Positions 7,117-16,527 of a stretch of DNA of 64,000 nt are shown here, piece after piece (the first letter of the stretch is position 1; each line of letters opens with the position of its first letter). The notes under the pieces are model-generated. The model saw only the letters and a program-made list of their open reading frames with translations. It ran no database searches and was not told where the DNA came from. Both the position numbers and the translations under genes were made by a program. Location of the stretch: positions 186,001 through 250,000 of the forward strand of contig NZ_JBANDC010000002.1 of the NCBI RefSeq assembly GCF_038896935.1. Reading direction: 5' to 3'. Source of the stretch: Collimonas rhizosphaerae. Its GTDB lineage: Bacteria; Pseudomonadota; Gammaproteobacteria; Burkholderiales; Burkholderiaceae_D.

Positions 7117-9498
7117 TTAGAAGCCTGTGCCCAGCTGGAACTGGAAGGACTGCTGCTTGTCGGTCGGCTTCGCGTTCAGCGGTTTGCCGTAGCTGATTTT
7201 CAGCGGGCCGATAGGCGATACCCAGCTCAGGCCGATGCCCGTAGAATAACGCAACTCGCTGAGTTGCATCGGCTTCTTGTCGGCGTATACCTGGCCGCCG
7301 TCGAGGAAGGTGAACCAGCGCAGGGTACGGTCGCTGCCGGAACCGGGGAACGGGAACTGCGCTTCCAGGTTGCCGAACACGCGCGACGCGCCGCCCATCG
7401 AATCGCCGTACTGGTCGACGTTGGTGCCGACGCCCAGGGTCGAACCTTCAAAACCGCGCACGGTGCCGATACCGCCGGCATAGTAGTTCTTGAACACAGG
7501 GTACGGCTTGCCGCCGATGCCGCGGCCATAGTCGATTTCGCCGTTCATGGCCAGCGTCACCGCATTGCTGAACAAAGGTTGGAAATACTGGTGCTGGTAG
7601 CTTGCACGGTAGTAGCGCAAGGTGCCGACCGCGGAAAGTTCAAGGCTGGCGCGCTGGTAGCGGCCCTTGGTCGGGACCAGGGCGCTGTCGCGGCTATCGC
7701 GCTGCCACGCTGCCGTCAGCGGGAAACTGTTGGTGGTTGCCGTCGCCGGGTTGGCCAGCACGTTATAACCGAGGCCGGTATCGACCGACCGGCTGCCGTT
7801 GCCGAAGTCCGAAACATATTGCTGGTACAGCAGCGGGCTGGAAGCATCGGCCGAAACGGCGGTGTTTTCCACGCCGATGCCAAAGAACACCGTATCCAGT
7901 TCCGAGAACGGCACGCCGAACTTGATATCGCTACCGATGGTCCGCACCTTGTAGTCGCCGGTGGTGTACTGCGATGGACGCACGGTACGGTAGTACAGGT
8001 CGTAGGTGCGGCTGATGCCGTCATCCGTGAAATAAGGATTGGTCTGGGACAGCGCAATCACCCGCGAATAGCTGCTGGTGTTGACGTCGAGGCCGATGGT
8101 GTTGCCGCTGCCGAAAGCGTTCTGCTGCTGGATCGAGCCGGACAGGCTCAGCTTGTCCTGCTGCGAGAAGCCGGCGCCGACCTGGATGTTGCCGGTAGGT
8201 TTCTCGGTAACGGCCATGTTGATATCAACCTGGTCGGACGTGTTCGGCACTTCCGGCGTTTCGATGCCGACGTCCTTGAAATAGCCCAGGCGGTCAACCC
8301 GGTCGCGCGACAGCTTGATCTTCGAACCGTCGTACCAGGAATCTTCAAACTGGCGGAATTCGCGGCGCACCACTTCGTCGCGCGTCTTGGTGTTGCCGGT
8401 GACGTTGACATGGCGCACGTAAACGCGCTTGCCTGGATCAACCATGATGGTAAACGCTACTTCTTTCTTTTCCCGGTTCAATTCAGGATTGGCGTTGACG
8501 TTGGCGAACGCATAACCGAAATTGCCCAGCCGCTCCGACATCTTCTTGGTGCTGTTGTTGAGCTTCTCGCCGTTGAATATTTCGCCTTTTTTCAGCTCCA
8601 TCAACGACCGCAGCTCATCTTCGCGGCCAAACATCTCGCCTTCCATCTTGATATCGGAAACCGTGTATTTTTCACCCTCATTGATATTGATGGTGATGTA
8701 GATGTCTTTCTTGTCCGGCGTGATCGAGACCTGGGTCGACTCTACCTGCATCTCGATATAGCCGCGGTTCAGGTAATACGAACGCAGGGTTTCGATGTCG
8801 CCCGACAGCTTCTCTTTTGCATACTGGTCAGCCTTGGTGTACCAGGTAAACCAGCCCGGCGAACGCAGCTTGATCTGGTCGCGCAGCTTGCCGTCGGAAA
8901 ACGCCTTGTTGCCGACGAAACGGATTTCCTTGATGCGCGATACTTCGCCTTCATCCACCGCAAACGTCACATTGACCCGGTTGCGCTCGATCGGCGTAAC
9001 GGTCGTGGTCACCTTCATGCCGTACAGGCCGCGCGACAGGTATTGTTTCTTCAATTCCTGTTCTGCGCGATCAACCTGGGCTTTGTCGAAAATGCGCGAT
9101 TCGCCGACGCCGATTTCCTTCAGGGCCTTGGTCAGCTGGTCTTTGTCGAATTCCTTGATGCCGGAAAAATCGACGCCGGCAATCGACGGCCGCTCTTCCA
9201 CCATGACCACCAGCACGTCGCCTTCGGACTCGACCCGCACATCCTTGAAGAAGCCGGTCGCGTACAAGGCCTTGATCGCCGCCGTGCCTTTTTCATCGGT
9301 GAAGGTTTCACCGACGCGCACAGGCAGGTAACTGAAAACGGTGCCGGCTTCGGTACGTTGAATACCTTCGATGCGGATATCCTTGACCACAAACGGCTGC
9401 ACCGCCAGCGCTTGGCCCGAACACAGGGCAAAGGCGGCAGCAGCAATCAAACGACGGGGAAGAATCGACAAAGGGAAGTGCTCAGAATGTAATTTCAT
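7117..9498 (-). CDS. bamA: Outer-membrane protein assembly factor BamA
   Basis: BamA is the Omp85-family core of the machine that folds beta-barrel proteins into the outer membrane. From the ATG at 9498 the product is 793 aa: a signal peptide ending ALA near residue 33, about five POTRA repeats (the first starting FVVKDIRIEGIQRTEAGT), then a C-terminal 16-strand barrel containing the VRGF segment of the Omp85 family and ending FQFQLGTGF with a terminal Phe. An upstream GTG at 9534 would put 12 charged residues before the signal peptide, so 9498 is preferred. It follows rseP and precedes ompH. Confidence 0.97.
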   Translation of the reverse strand: MKLHSEHFPLSILPRRLIAAAAFALCSGQALAVQPFVVKDIRIEGIQRTEAGTVFSYLPVRVGETFTDEKGTAAIKALYATGFFKDVRVESEGDVLVVMVEERPSIAGVDFSGIKEFDKDQLTKALKEIGVGESRIFDKAQVDRAEQELKKQYLSRGLYGMKVTTTVTPIERNRVNVTFAVDEGEVSRIKEIRFVGNKAFSDGKLRDQIKLRSPGWFTWYTKADQYAKEKLSGDIETLRSYYLNRGYIEMQVESTQVSITPDKKDIYITININEGEKYTVSDIKMEGEMFGREDELRSLMELKKGEIFNGEKLNNSTKKMSERLGNFGYAFANVNANPELNREKKEVAFTIMVDPGKRVYVRHVNVTGNTKTRDEVVRREFRQFEDSWYDGSKIKLSRDRVDRLGYFKDVGIETPEVPNTSDQVDINMAVTEKPTGNIQVGAGFSQQDKLSLSGSIQQQNAFGSGNTIGLDVNTSSYSRVIALSQTNPYFTDDGISRTYDLYYRTVRPSQYTTGDYKVRTIGSDIKFGVPFSELDTVFFGIGVENTAVSADASSPLLYQQYVSDFGNGSRSVDTGLGYNVLANPATATTNSFPLTAAWQRDSRDSALVPTKGRYQRASLELSAVGTLRYYRASYQHQYFQPLFSNAVTLAMNGEIDYGRGIGGKPYPVFKNYYAGGIGTVRGFEGSTLGVGTNVDQYGDSMGGASRVFGNLEAQFPFPGSGSDRTLRWFTFLDGGQVYADKKPMQLSELRYSTGIGLSWVSPIGPLKISYGKPLNAKPTDKQQSFQFQLGTGF

Positions 9499-9557
9499 TA
9501 GCGATCGTTTTTTATCAATGTCCTTGCCTGCCACGATTGTCAGACAAGAGAGAAAAC

Positions 9558-10940
9558 CTAAAATATGAGCCGAACGACGTCGTTAAACATGGCGACCATC
9601 ATCAACGTCATCAGAATGCCGATGCCCGCGCGCTGTGCAATTGCACCAACTCGCTCGGGAATGGGACGTCCAGTCAAAACTTCCAGCGAATAATACAGCA
9701 AATGGCCACCGTCTAGAACCGGAATGGGCAGCAAATTCATGACGCCAAGGCTGATGCTGATGAAGGCAATAAAGCTCAGGTAGCTGAATGCGCCGATACG
9801 CGCGGTCTGGCCTGCGTAGTCGGCAATGGTGATGGGGCCGGTGATATTTTTCCAGGAAACCTCGCCGATCACCATTTTACCCAGCATCTTGAGGGTCATG
9901 ATGCTGCTGTCCCAGGTCCGCCTGGCGCCCTTGGCGAGCGCTTCCAGCGGCGGGCTGCTGGCCAGGACCATTTCCGGCATGCCCGACATGACAACTTTGA
10001 TCAGGCCGACCTGCCCGTCTTTGCCGGCTTCCGCCTGCGGTGTCACGCTCACGGTGAAACTATTGCCGTTACGCAAACCCGTCAGGCTCAGCGGCTTGCC
10101 CGGGGAAGCCTTGATCTTGTCGACGAAAGCGCCGCTGTCGGCCACCGGCTCGCCGTCGATGCTGGTGATCAGGTCGCCTTCATGCAAGCCGGCCAGCATG
10201 CCTGGGCCGCCCGGCATGACCGTGCCCAGGATAGGCTTGGCGCGCGCCAGCTTGATGCCTAGCTTGGCAAGGTAGTCACCTTCGAGATCCTTGGTCGTCA
10301 GGCTGTCTATCGGCAAATTCACTGTATCGAGCAGTTTGCCGCCCGACGGTTCGCCGCCCGCCGCGCCGGGATCCGACCGGCGCACGTCGAGCCTGATCGG
10401 CGTCTTGTCGATGACCCCTTGCAGCACTTTCCAGCGCAGCTCGGACCAGGTCAGGATCGCTTCGCCGTTCACCGCGGTAATCAATTCGTTGCCGCGCAAG
10501 CCGCCCTGGTAGGCCGCAGTATGCTCGGCGACGGCACGCACCCTTGGCGTCGGCTCCATCTCGCCATGGATGTACAAGCCGGCAAATAACAAAATGGCAA
10601 GAGCAAAATTGGCCAGGGGGCCGGCCGCCACGATGGCCATGCGCCGCCAGACCGACTGGCCGGTGAATTCGCGCGTCAGTTCTTGCGGCGACAAGCCGCT
10701 GACGTCTTGCTCGCGAGCGTCGAGCATCTTGACGTAGCCGCCCAACGGCAGGATGGAAATCGCCCATTCGGTCTGGTCCGGGCCGAACTTGCGCGAGAAG
10801 ACGACCTTACCCATCCCCACCGAAAAACGCAGCACCTTGACCCCGCACAAGCGGGCGACAACATAGTGGCCAAGCTCGTGGATGATGACCAGGGAGCCGA
10901 GGGCGACGACAAAAGCGAGGATGGTTTGCAGGAAGGCCAT
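9558..10940 (-). CDS. rseP: Site-2 zinc metalloprotease (regulated intramembrane proteolysis)
   Basis: This 460-aa inner-membrane protease is the RseP family member that cuts anti-sigma factor RseA after its first cleavage and clears signal-peptide remnants. The zinc motif HELGH is at residues 21-25 in the first membrane segment, PDZ-type domains occupy the middle (for example GGPGMLAGLHEGDLITSIDG), and the second active-site segment NLLPIPVLDGGHLL is near residue 400, followed by membrane helices. It lies between dxr and bamA, the conserved position. Confidence 0.96.
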   Translation of the reverse strand: MAFLQTILAFVVALGSLVIIHELGHYVVARLCGVKVLRFSVGMGKVVFSRKFGPDQTEWAISILPLGGYVKMLDAREQDVSGLSPQELTREFTGQSVWRRMAIVAAGPLANFALAILLFAGLYIHGEMEPTPRVRAVAEHTAAYQGGLRGNELITAVNGEAILTWSELRWKVLQGVIDKTPIRLDVRRSDPGAAGGEPSGGKLLDTVNLPIDSLTTKDLEGDYLAKLGIKLARAKPILGTVMPGGPGMLAGLHEGDLITSIDGEPVADSGAFVDKIKASPGKPLSLTGLRNGNSFTVSVTPQAEAGKDGQVGLIKVVMSGMPEMVLASSPPLEALAKGARRTWDSSIMTLKMLGKMVIGEVSWKNITGPITIADYAGQTARIGAFSYLSFIAFISISLGVMNLLPIPVLDGGHLLYYSLEVLTGRPIPERVGAIAQRAGIGILMTLMMVAMFNDVVRLIF

Positions 10941-10949
10941 TTGTACGAT

Positions 10950-12122
10950 TTATGCGTTCAGGAAAGAGTGAACCGTCTGGCGCGCAAGAAGATCCTGCTC
11001 AAGCAACAAATCGATATCGCTGACAGCGCACAGCGGCAACTTGTCCATGGTGCGCGCTATCAGTTGGTCAATCATGCGAAACCCGATTTTTCCGTCTAGG
11101 AAAGCTTGGACAGCCACTTCATTCGCGGCGTTCAATATTGCAGCAGCCGAACCGCCTGCCAACAATGCATCATACGCGAGTTTCAGGCAGGGAAAACGTT
11201 GCAGGTCGGGCCGGGTAAACTGTAACTGCCCCACCACCGTCAGGTCCAGCGGACTGACGCCGGACGCAATCCGCTCGGGGTACGCCAGCGCGTAGGCAAT
11301 CGGCGTGCGCATATCGGGATTGCCCAGCTGCGCCAGGACCGATCCGTCTATGTAAGACACCATGGAGTGGATCACGCTTTGCGGGTGGATCACTACTTCG
11401 ATCTGGCTGGCCGAGGCGCCGAACAGCCAGTGCGCCTCGATGACTTCCAGGCCCTTGTTCATCATGGTCGCGGAATCGACCGAAATCTTGCGCCCCATGA
11501 CCCAGTTCGGATGGGCAACCGCTTCTTCGGGGGTGACTGAATCGAGCGTTTCAACCGCCCTGTGCAGGAATGGGCCGCCCGACGCTGTCAGCAGGATTTT
11601 CTCGACGCCAAGCGCAGCCGGCTGGCGTTGATAGTTATGCGGCAGGCACTGGAAAACCGCATTGTGTTCGCTATCGATAGGCAGCAGCACAGCGCCGCTC
11701 TGCTTCACTGCATCGATGAACAGCTGGCCGGACATGACCAGGGCTTCCTTGTTCGCCAGCAGGATTTTCTTGCCCGCCCTGGCGGCGGCCAGGCTTGGCG
11801 CCAGCCCGGCAGCGCCAACGATGGCGGCCATCACGGTATGGCAAGCCTCGGCGCTGGCCACCTGGCACAGCGCGGCGTCGCCGTACAGCACTTCGATCGC
11901 AGGGGCCTTGTCTTGCAGCAAGGCGCGCAGCTGCTGCGCCGCTGCCGCGCTGCCGACCACGGCCAGCTGCGGCTTGAAGCGCAGGCACTGTTCAGCCAGC
12001 TGCTCGACCCGGCTGTGCGCGGTCAGGGCGTAGACGGAATAACGTTCCGGATGGCGCGCCAGCACATCCAGCGTCGACATGCCGATCGAACCAGTAGAAC
12101 CGAGAATAGTAATATTTTGCAT
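10950..12122 (-). CDS. dxr: 1-deoxy-D-xylulose 5-phosphate reductoisomerase
   Basis: Dxr converts DXP to 2-C-methylerythritol 4-phosphate with NADPH in the MEP isoprenoid route. The 390-aa product has the N-terminal NADPH site GSTGSIGMSTLDVL (residues 8-21), the LPIDSEHNAVFQ metal-site segment near residue 145 and SVDSATMMNKGLEVIEAHWL near 215-235 with a further metal-binding Glu. Length matches E. coli (398 aa). Placed directly between cdsA and rseP, it feeds precursors toward undecaprenyl phosphate made by the neighbouring uppS. Confidence 0.97.
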   Translation of the reverse strand: MQNITILGSTGSIGMSTLDVLARHPERYSVYALTAHSRVEQLAEQCLRFKPQLAVVGSAAAAQQLRALLQDKAPAIEVLYGDAALCQVASAEACHTVMAAIVGAAGLAPSLAAARAGKKILLANKEALVMSGQLFIDAVKQSGAVLLPIDSEHNAVFQCLPHNYQRQPAALGVEKILLTASGGPFLHRAVETLDSVTPEEAVAHPNWVMGRKISVDSATMMNKGLEVIEAHWLFGASASQIEVVIHPQSVIHSMVSYIDGSVLAQLGNPDMRTPIAYALAYPERIASGVSPLDLTVVGQLQFTRPDLQRFPCLKLAYDALLAGGSAAAILNAANEVAVQAFLDGKIGFRMIDQLIARTMDKLPLCAVSDIDLLLEQDLLARQTVHSFLNA

Positions 12123-12127
12123 ACGAC

Positions 12128-12952
12128 CTAGAACCAGAAACTCAATAATGCAGCCAGCGGCAATACCGGGATCAGCGCATCGACGCGATCCAGTACGCCA
12201 CCGTGGCCAGGCAGCAGGTTGCTGCTGTCCTTGATGCCCGCGCGCCGCTTCAGCAGCGACTCGAACAAATCGCCGGCCACGCTGGCGGCTACCAGCACCG
12301 TCGCCGCCGCCAGCAACCCGGCCCAGCCCCAGCTTGCCAGCAGGCGCGCCGGGAAAGTCTCGGCCAGCGCCGGCGCCAGGCTGAACCCGAACATCATGGC
12401 CAGCACCAGGATCCAGCCGCCAAGCGCGCCTTCCCAGGACTTGCCGGGAGAGATCGACGGCGCAAGCTTATGGCGGCCGAACGCCTTGCCGGAAAAATAA
12501 GCCCCTATGTCCGCCACCCAGACGATCACTAGGACCGACAGCAGATACAAAGGAGAGTGATGGAACAGCACCACGATCGCCAGGAAACAGCCGAAAATGG
12601 CAATGGCGTAGGTGCCGGCGACCATGCGGTTGGCGAAGCTGGCCAGCGGCGGCAAGCCAAAACCCAGCGCCGGCACGAACCGCAAACCCCAGATTGCCAC
12701 GCACAACATGAACAGCAGGCGGATATCAGGGCCGCTACCGAAATACATGATAGCGGCAAACAGGATCAGTGCAAGCAGTCCCCAGGCCAAGGCCGCTTTA
12801 GAGCCGGCGCCGAAGATCCTGGCGCTTTCCCAGATGGCGGCGGCAAAAAAGAGCGTCGAGACGACGGCGAATGCGGGGAAATAATTGAAGTACAGGATCG
12901 GCAGCAAGACTGCCAGCAACAGCAAGGCTGTGATGACACGCGTCCTTAACAT
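12128..12952 (-). CDS. cdsA: Phosphatidate cytidylyltransferase (CDP-diglyceride synthase)
   Basis: CdsA makes CDP-diacylglycerol from phosphatidate and CTP for phospholipid synthesis in the inner membrane. The 274-aa polytopic protein carries the family signature near the C terminus: SLLKRRAGIKDSSNLLPGHG followed by GVLDRVDAL. At least seven hydrophobic segments precede it. The ATG overlaps the uppS stop by one base (TGATG), indicating translational coupling. Confidence 0.96.
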   Translation of the reverse strand: MLRTRVITALLLLAVLLPILYFNYFPAFAVVSTLFFAAAIWESARIFGAGSKAALAWGLLALILFAAIMYFGSGPDIRLLFMLCVAIWGLRFVPALGFGLPPLASFANRMVAGTYAIAIFGCFLAIVVLFHHSPLYLLSVLVIVWVADIGAYFSGKAFGRHKLAPSISPGKSWEGALGGWILVLAMMFGFSLAPALAETFPARLLASWGWAGLLAAATVLVAASVAGDLFESLLKRRAGIKDSSNLLPGHGGVLDRVDALIPVLPLAALLSFWF

Positions 12953-13728
12953 CAGGAAGCCTGTTCCAGCAGCTGTGCGCTGGTGCGCCCGAAACGGCGC
13001 TCTCGCTGCTGGTAGGAGGCAATCGCCTGGTCCAGCTCGTCGGCGCCGAAGTCCGGCCAGTAGGTATCGGTGAAATAGAGTTCGCTATACGCCAGCTGCC
13101 AGAGCAGGAAATTCGAGATGCGCTGCTCGCCGCCGGTGCGGATGAACAGGTCCGGCTCGGGCGCATAGGCCATCGCCAGGTACTGCGCCAGCTCGTCTTC
13201 GGAAAATGCCGCCGGATCCTGCACGGCGCCTGCGCCCGCCGCGCTGCGCGCCGCCATCATTTTCTGTACCGCCTGCATCACGTCCCAGCGGCCGCCGTAG
13301 TTGGCGCAGATGGTCACGGTCAGGGTCGAATTGCCGGCCGTCTTGCGCTCGGCGCTGTCGATCATTTGCTGCAGCTTGGCGTCGAAGCGGCTCAGGTCGC
13401 CGACAACTTTCAGGCGGATGCCGTTGGCGTGCATCTTGCTGACTTCACGTTCCAGCGCCACCACGAACAAACGCATCAGCAAGGACACCTCATCCGCCGG
13501 CCGGCGCCAGTTTTCCGAGCTGAAGGCAAACAGCGTCAGGTATTCGACGCCACGCACAACGCAGGCTTCGACCACTGCCCGCACTGCTTCAACGCCCTTG
13601 CCATGGCCGGCGACACGCGGCAAAAAGCGCTTGGTCGCCCAGCGGCCGTTGCCGTCCATGATGATGGCAACGTGCCGCGGCACCGTCGGAATTGCTGGTA
13701 GCGTTTGCGTGGAACTTGTATGGGCCAT
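12952..13728 (-). CDS. uppS: Undecaprenyl diphosphate synthase (cis-prenyltransferase)
   Basis: UppS elongates farnesyl-PP with eight isopentenyl-PP units to give the C55 carrier for peptidoglycan and O-antigen. The 258-aa product shows HVAIIMDGNGRWATKR with the catalytic Asp near residue 26, the YLTLFAFSSENWRRP segment, and IRTGGEQRISNFLLWQLAYS near the C terminus. It lies between frr and cdsA, as in most proteobacteria. Confidence 0.96.
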   Translation of the reverse strand: MAHTSSTQTLPAIPTVPRHVAIIMDGNGRWATKRFLPRVAGHGKGVEAVRAVVEACVVRGVEYLTLFAFSSENWRRPADEVSLLMRLFVVALEREVSKMHANGIRLKVVGDLSRFDAKLQQMIDSAERKTAGNSTLTVTICANYGGRWDVMQAVQKMMAARSAAGAGAVQDPAAFSEDELAQYLAMAYAPEPDLFIRTGGEQRISNFLLWQLAYSELYFTDTYWPDFGADELDQAIASYQQRERRFGRTSAQLLEQAS

Positions 13729-13771
13729 AGATAATGAAATAAGGAAAGGAAGAGCGACAGACCGGCCCCGA

Positions 13772-14332
13772 CTATACCGTCAGGATCTCTTTTTCTTTAT
13801 CGATCACTTGCTTGTCGATTTCAGCCACGAACTTGTCGGTCAGCTTCTGGATCTCGTCCTGGGCACGACGCTCGTCGTCTTCCGAGCATTCCTTGTCCTT
13901 GACCAGTTTCTTCAAGCCTTCGTTGGCGTCGCGGCGGATATTGCGGATTGCAATTTTCGCATCTTCCGCTTCGCCCTTGACCAGCTTTACCATTTCCTTG
14001 CGGCGCTCTTCCGTCAGCGGCGGCGTCGGCACCCGGATCATTTCGCCCTGGGTGGATGGGTTAAGGCCGAGGTCGGATTCACGTATAGCCTTCTCGACCA
14101 CTGCAATCATTTTCTTTTCAAACGGCTGCACGCCGATGGTGCGCGCGTCGATCAGGGTCACATTGGCAACCTGGCTCAGGTTGGTCGGGCTACCGTAGTA
14201 TTCCACCATGATGTGGTCGAGAATCCCGGTGTGGGCGCGGCCGGTACGTACTTTCGCCAGGTCGGCGCGCAAAGTCTCAAGCGATTTTTGCATTCTCAGA
14301 TCGGTATTCTTTTTAACGTCAGCAATGCTCAT
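13772..14332 (-). CDS. frr: Ribosome recycling factor
   Basis: RRF splits post-termination ribosomes together with EF-G. The 186-aa protein (E. coli 185) begins with the helix KNTDLRMQKSLETLRADLAKV, contains TGRAHTGILDHIMVEYYG and IRVPTPPLTEERRKEMVK, and ends in a long basic and acidic helical arm. It follows pyrH and precedes uppS in the conserved tsf-pyrH-frr order. Confidence 0.97.
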   Translation of the reverse strand: MSIADVKKNTDLRMQKSLETLRADLAKVRTGRAHTGILDHIMVEYYGSPTNLSQVANVTLIDARTIGVQPFEKKMIAVVEKAIRESDLGLNPSTQGEMIRVPTPPLTEERRKEMVKLVKGEAEDAKIAIRNIRRDANEGLKKLVKDKECSEDDERRAQDEIQKLTDKFVAEIDKQVIDKEKEILTV

Positions 14333-14452
14333 GCTGTTCTCCTCTTCGAAAACGGGTGTTTTTTAAATTAAGTAATAATTATTTATACCTGCGATTTGCG
14401 CCAGCAATTTGTGCAAGCCGTCTGCACAAACATTGCAAATCAGGCAAATAAT

Positions 14453-15169
14453 TTAAACGTGTACCAAAGTGCCTTCATCTTCACCCAGGATGACGCGCCT
14501 CAGCGCACCCGGCTTGATGATGGAAAACACCTTGATCGGCAGTTTCTGGTCGCGGCACAAGGCAAACGCGGTAGCATCCATGACTTGCAGATGCTTGGTG
14601 ATCGCTTCATCAAAAGTGATGTGCGAATAACGTGTCGCCGTTGGATCTTTATTTGGGTCTGCGCTGTAGACGCCGTCAACCTTGGTCGCCTTGAGGACGA
14701 TTTCCGCACCGATTTCCGAACCGCGCAACGCCGCTGCAGTGTCGGTAGTGAAAAACGGATTGCCGGTACCTGCTGCGAAAATGACAATCTTGTCTTCTTC
14801 CAGGTATTGCAGCGCCTTAGGCCGCACGTATGGTTCGACTACCTGTTCGATGCTGATGGCCGACATCACGCGGGCCGTGATGCCAACCTGGCGCATGGCG
14901 TCTGCCAGCGCCAGCGAGTTCATCACCGTTGCCAGCATCCCCATATAGTCAGCAGTAGCGCGGTCCATGCCCTGGGCGCCCGGCGCCACGCCACGGAAAA
15001 TATTGCCGCCGCCGATCACGATCGCCAGTTCAACGCCCAACTTGGCCACTTCGGCAACATCGGCCACCATGCGCTCAATCGTTGCACGATTGATGCCGTA
15101 GGCGTCATCGCCCATCAGGGCCTCACCGGAGAGTTTCAGGAGAACACGCTTATAAGCTGGTTTTGTCAT
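14453..15169 (-). CDS. pyrH: UMP kinase
   Basis: PyrH phosphorylates UMP to UDP and is a hexameric amino-acid-kinase-fold enzyme. The 238-aa product has the N-terminal KRVLLKLSGEALMG, the IVIGGGNIFRG glycine motif near residue 55, and a C-terminal segment with TKVDGVYSADPNKDP. The length matches E. coli (241 aa). About 270 bases separate it from tsf, so it may also have its own promoter there. Confidence 0.97.
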   Translation of the reverse strand: MTKPAYKRVLLKLSGEALMGDDAYGINRATIERMVADVAEVAKLGVELAIVIGGGNIFRGVAPGAQGMDRATADYMGMLATVMNSLALADAMRQVGITARVMSAISIEQVVEPYVRPKALQYLEEDKIVIFAAGTGNPFFTTDTAAALRGSEIGAEIVLKATKVDGVYSADPNKDPTATRYSHITFDEAITKHLQVMDATAFALCRDQKLPIKVFSIIKPGALRRVILGEDEGTLVHV

Positions 15170-15408
15170 GGTCTGGGCCCCTTATGGCTTTCCGATTGAT
15201 ATATAAATATTGGTCAATGCCTGGCTGAAGGACTGCAGCGCCATTGTCAGGCCAAACCGCAGCAAAATCCACTACCGGCGCTATTTAGCATACACAGCGA
15301 GAATACGCGGCGCCGGTTCCTGCGGCTTTTCCCTGCCCCTGGATACGAGGCAGCAATTCAGCAAGGCATCCCTTAGTCCGTGGCTTGGGAAGAAAATTCC
15401 TCAGAGCC

Positions 15409-15432
15409 AAAAAAACGGGCCTTTCGGCCCGT
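15409..15432 (-). terminator. Rho-independent terminator after tsf
   Basis: On the minus strand a perfect seven-pair stem (ACGGGCC / GGCCCGT) with a GAAA loop is followed by a run of T residues, nine bases past the tsf stop codon. This is a textbook intrinsic terminator and would separate rpsB-tsf from pyrH. Confidence 0.85.
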
Positions 15433-15440
15433 ATTCTTGC

Positions 15441-16322
15441 TTACGCCTGCTTGGCCGCAGCAACTGTTGCTGCAACTTCTGCAGCAAAGTCATCCTGTTT
15501 CTTCTCGATGCCTTCGCCGACCACGAACATGGTGAACGATTTGACGCTGGTGCTGGTTGCCTTCAGCATCTGTTCAACGGTTTGCTTGTCGTTCTTGACG
15601 AAAGTCTGGTTCAGCAGGGAAACTTCCTTCAGGAATTTCTGTACCGAACCTTCGATCATCTTGGTCGCGATATCGGCAGGCTTGCCGGATTCGGCCGCCT
15701 TCAGGGTCGCTACCGAACGCTCTTTCTCGATCAGGTCGGCAGGCACCTGGTCCGAAGACAGGGAAACCGGCTTCATCGCGGCAATGTGCATCGCCACGTC
15801 TTTACCGACTTGTTCGTCAGCGCCGTCGAACTCGACCATCACGCCGATGCGTGTGCCATGCAGGTAGGAAACCAGCTTGGCGGCAGTATCGAAACGCGTG
15901 AAACGGCGGATCGACATGTTTTCGCCGATACGGCCGATCAGGGCAGCGCGGGTCGCTTCAACGGTGCTGCCGTCGAGCGGCAGGGCCGACAAGGCGGCGA
16001 CGTCGGCCGGATTGTTTTCCGCCACCAGCTTGGCGCAGGCATTCGCCAGGCCCAGGAAATCGTCGTTCTTGGTCACGAAGTCGGTTTCGCAGTTGACTTC
16101 CACCAGGGCGCCAACGCCGCCGGCGATATAAGCTGCGACCACGCCTTCGGCGGTCACGCGGGAAGCGGCCTTGGAAGCCTTGCCGCCCAGTTTCACGCGC
16201 AGGATTTCTTCTGCCTTGTCCATGTCGCCGCCGGCTTCGGTCAGCGCCTTCTTGCATTCCATCATTGGCGCATCAGTCTTCGCGCGCAGTTCGCCTACCA
16301 GTGCTGCTGTAATTGCCGCCAT
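15441..16322 (-). CDS. tsf: Elongation factor Ts
   Basis: EF-Ts is the nucleotide exchange factor for EF-Tu. The 293-aa protein starts with an N-terminal UBA-like domain (LVGELRAKTDAPMMECKKAL) and continues with two dimerisation-like subdomains containing VEVNCETDFVTKNDDF. Length is near E. coli (283 aa). It is downstream of rpsB, separated by 205 bases that contain an intercistronic hairpin. Confidence 0.97.
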   Translation of the reverse strand: MAAITAALVGELRAKTDAPMMECKKALTEAGGDMDKAEEILRVKLGGKASKAASRVTAEGVVAAYIAGGVGALVEVNCETDFVTKNDDFLGLANACAKLVAENNPADVAALSALPLDGSTVEATRAALIGRIGENMSIRRFTRFDTAAKLVSYLHGTRIGVMVEFDGADEQVGKDVAMHIAAMKPVSLSSDQVPADLIEKERSVATLKAAESGKPADIATKMIEGSVQKFLKEVSLLNQTFVKNDKQTVEQMLKATSTSVKSFTMFVVGEGIEKKQDDFAAEVAATVAAAKQA

Positions 16323-16470
16323 ACTATTCTCCTAACAGTTGACGCCGTGCCGGTAATCCGCGGCCGCCTTGCGGTGCAAGCGCAGCCCAGTCGGCAACCA
16401 GCCTTCCAGCGCCATCATTCAAAATATATCCAGGTATAAATTCGGGTAAAACACATGCAAGTGATACAAA

Positions 16471-16496
16471 AAAAGGGGCAACCACGCCCCCTTTTT
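16471..16496 (-). terminator. Intercistronic terminator-like hairpin between rpsB and tsf
   Basis: GGGGC and GCCCC arms are flanked by A and T runs on both sides, so it could act in either direction. On the minus strand it follows the rpsB stop by about 30 bases and is followed by a T-run. It probably reduces tsf transcription relative to rpsB, an arrangement known from other rpsB-tsf operons. Confidence 0.7.
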
Positions 16497-16527
16497 ATTC
16501 TGAAGTATGAGACCTCAGATTCAGGGC

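Noticed and set aside
7060..9492. 810-codon open frame antisense to bamA
   Set aside because: It covers bamA exactly and has the composition of an antisense shadow; bamA has clear POTRA and barrel features.
15170..15440. Possible gene or tRNA in the pyrH/tsf spacer
   Set aside because: No cloverleaf or supported reading frame could be found; only the tsf terminator is evident.
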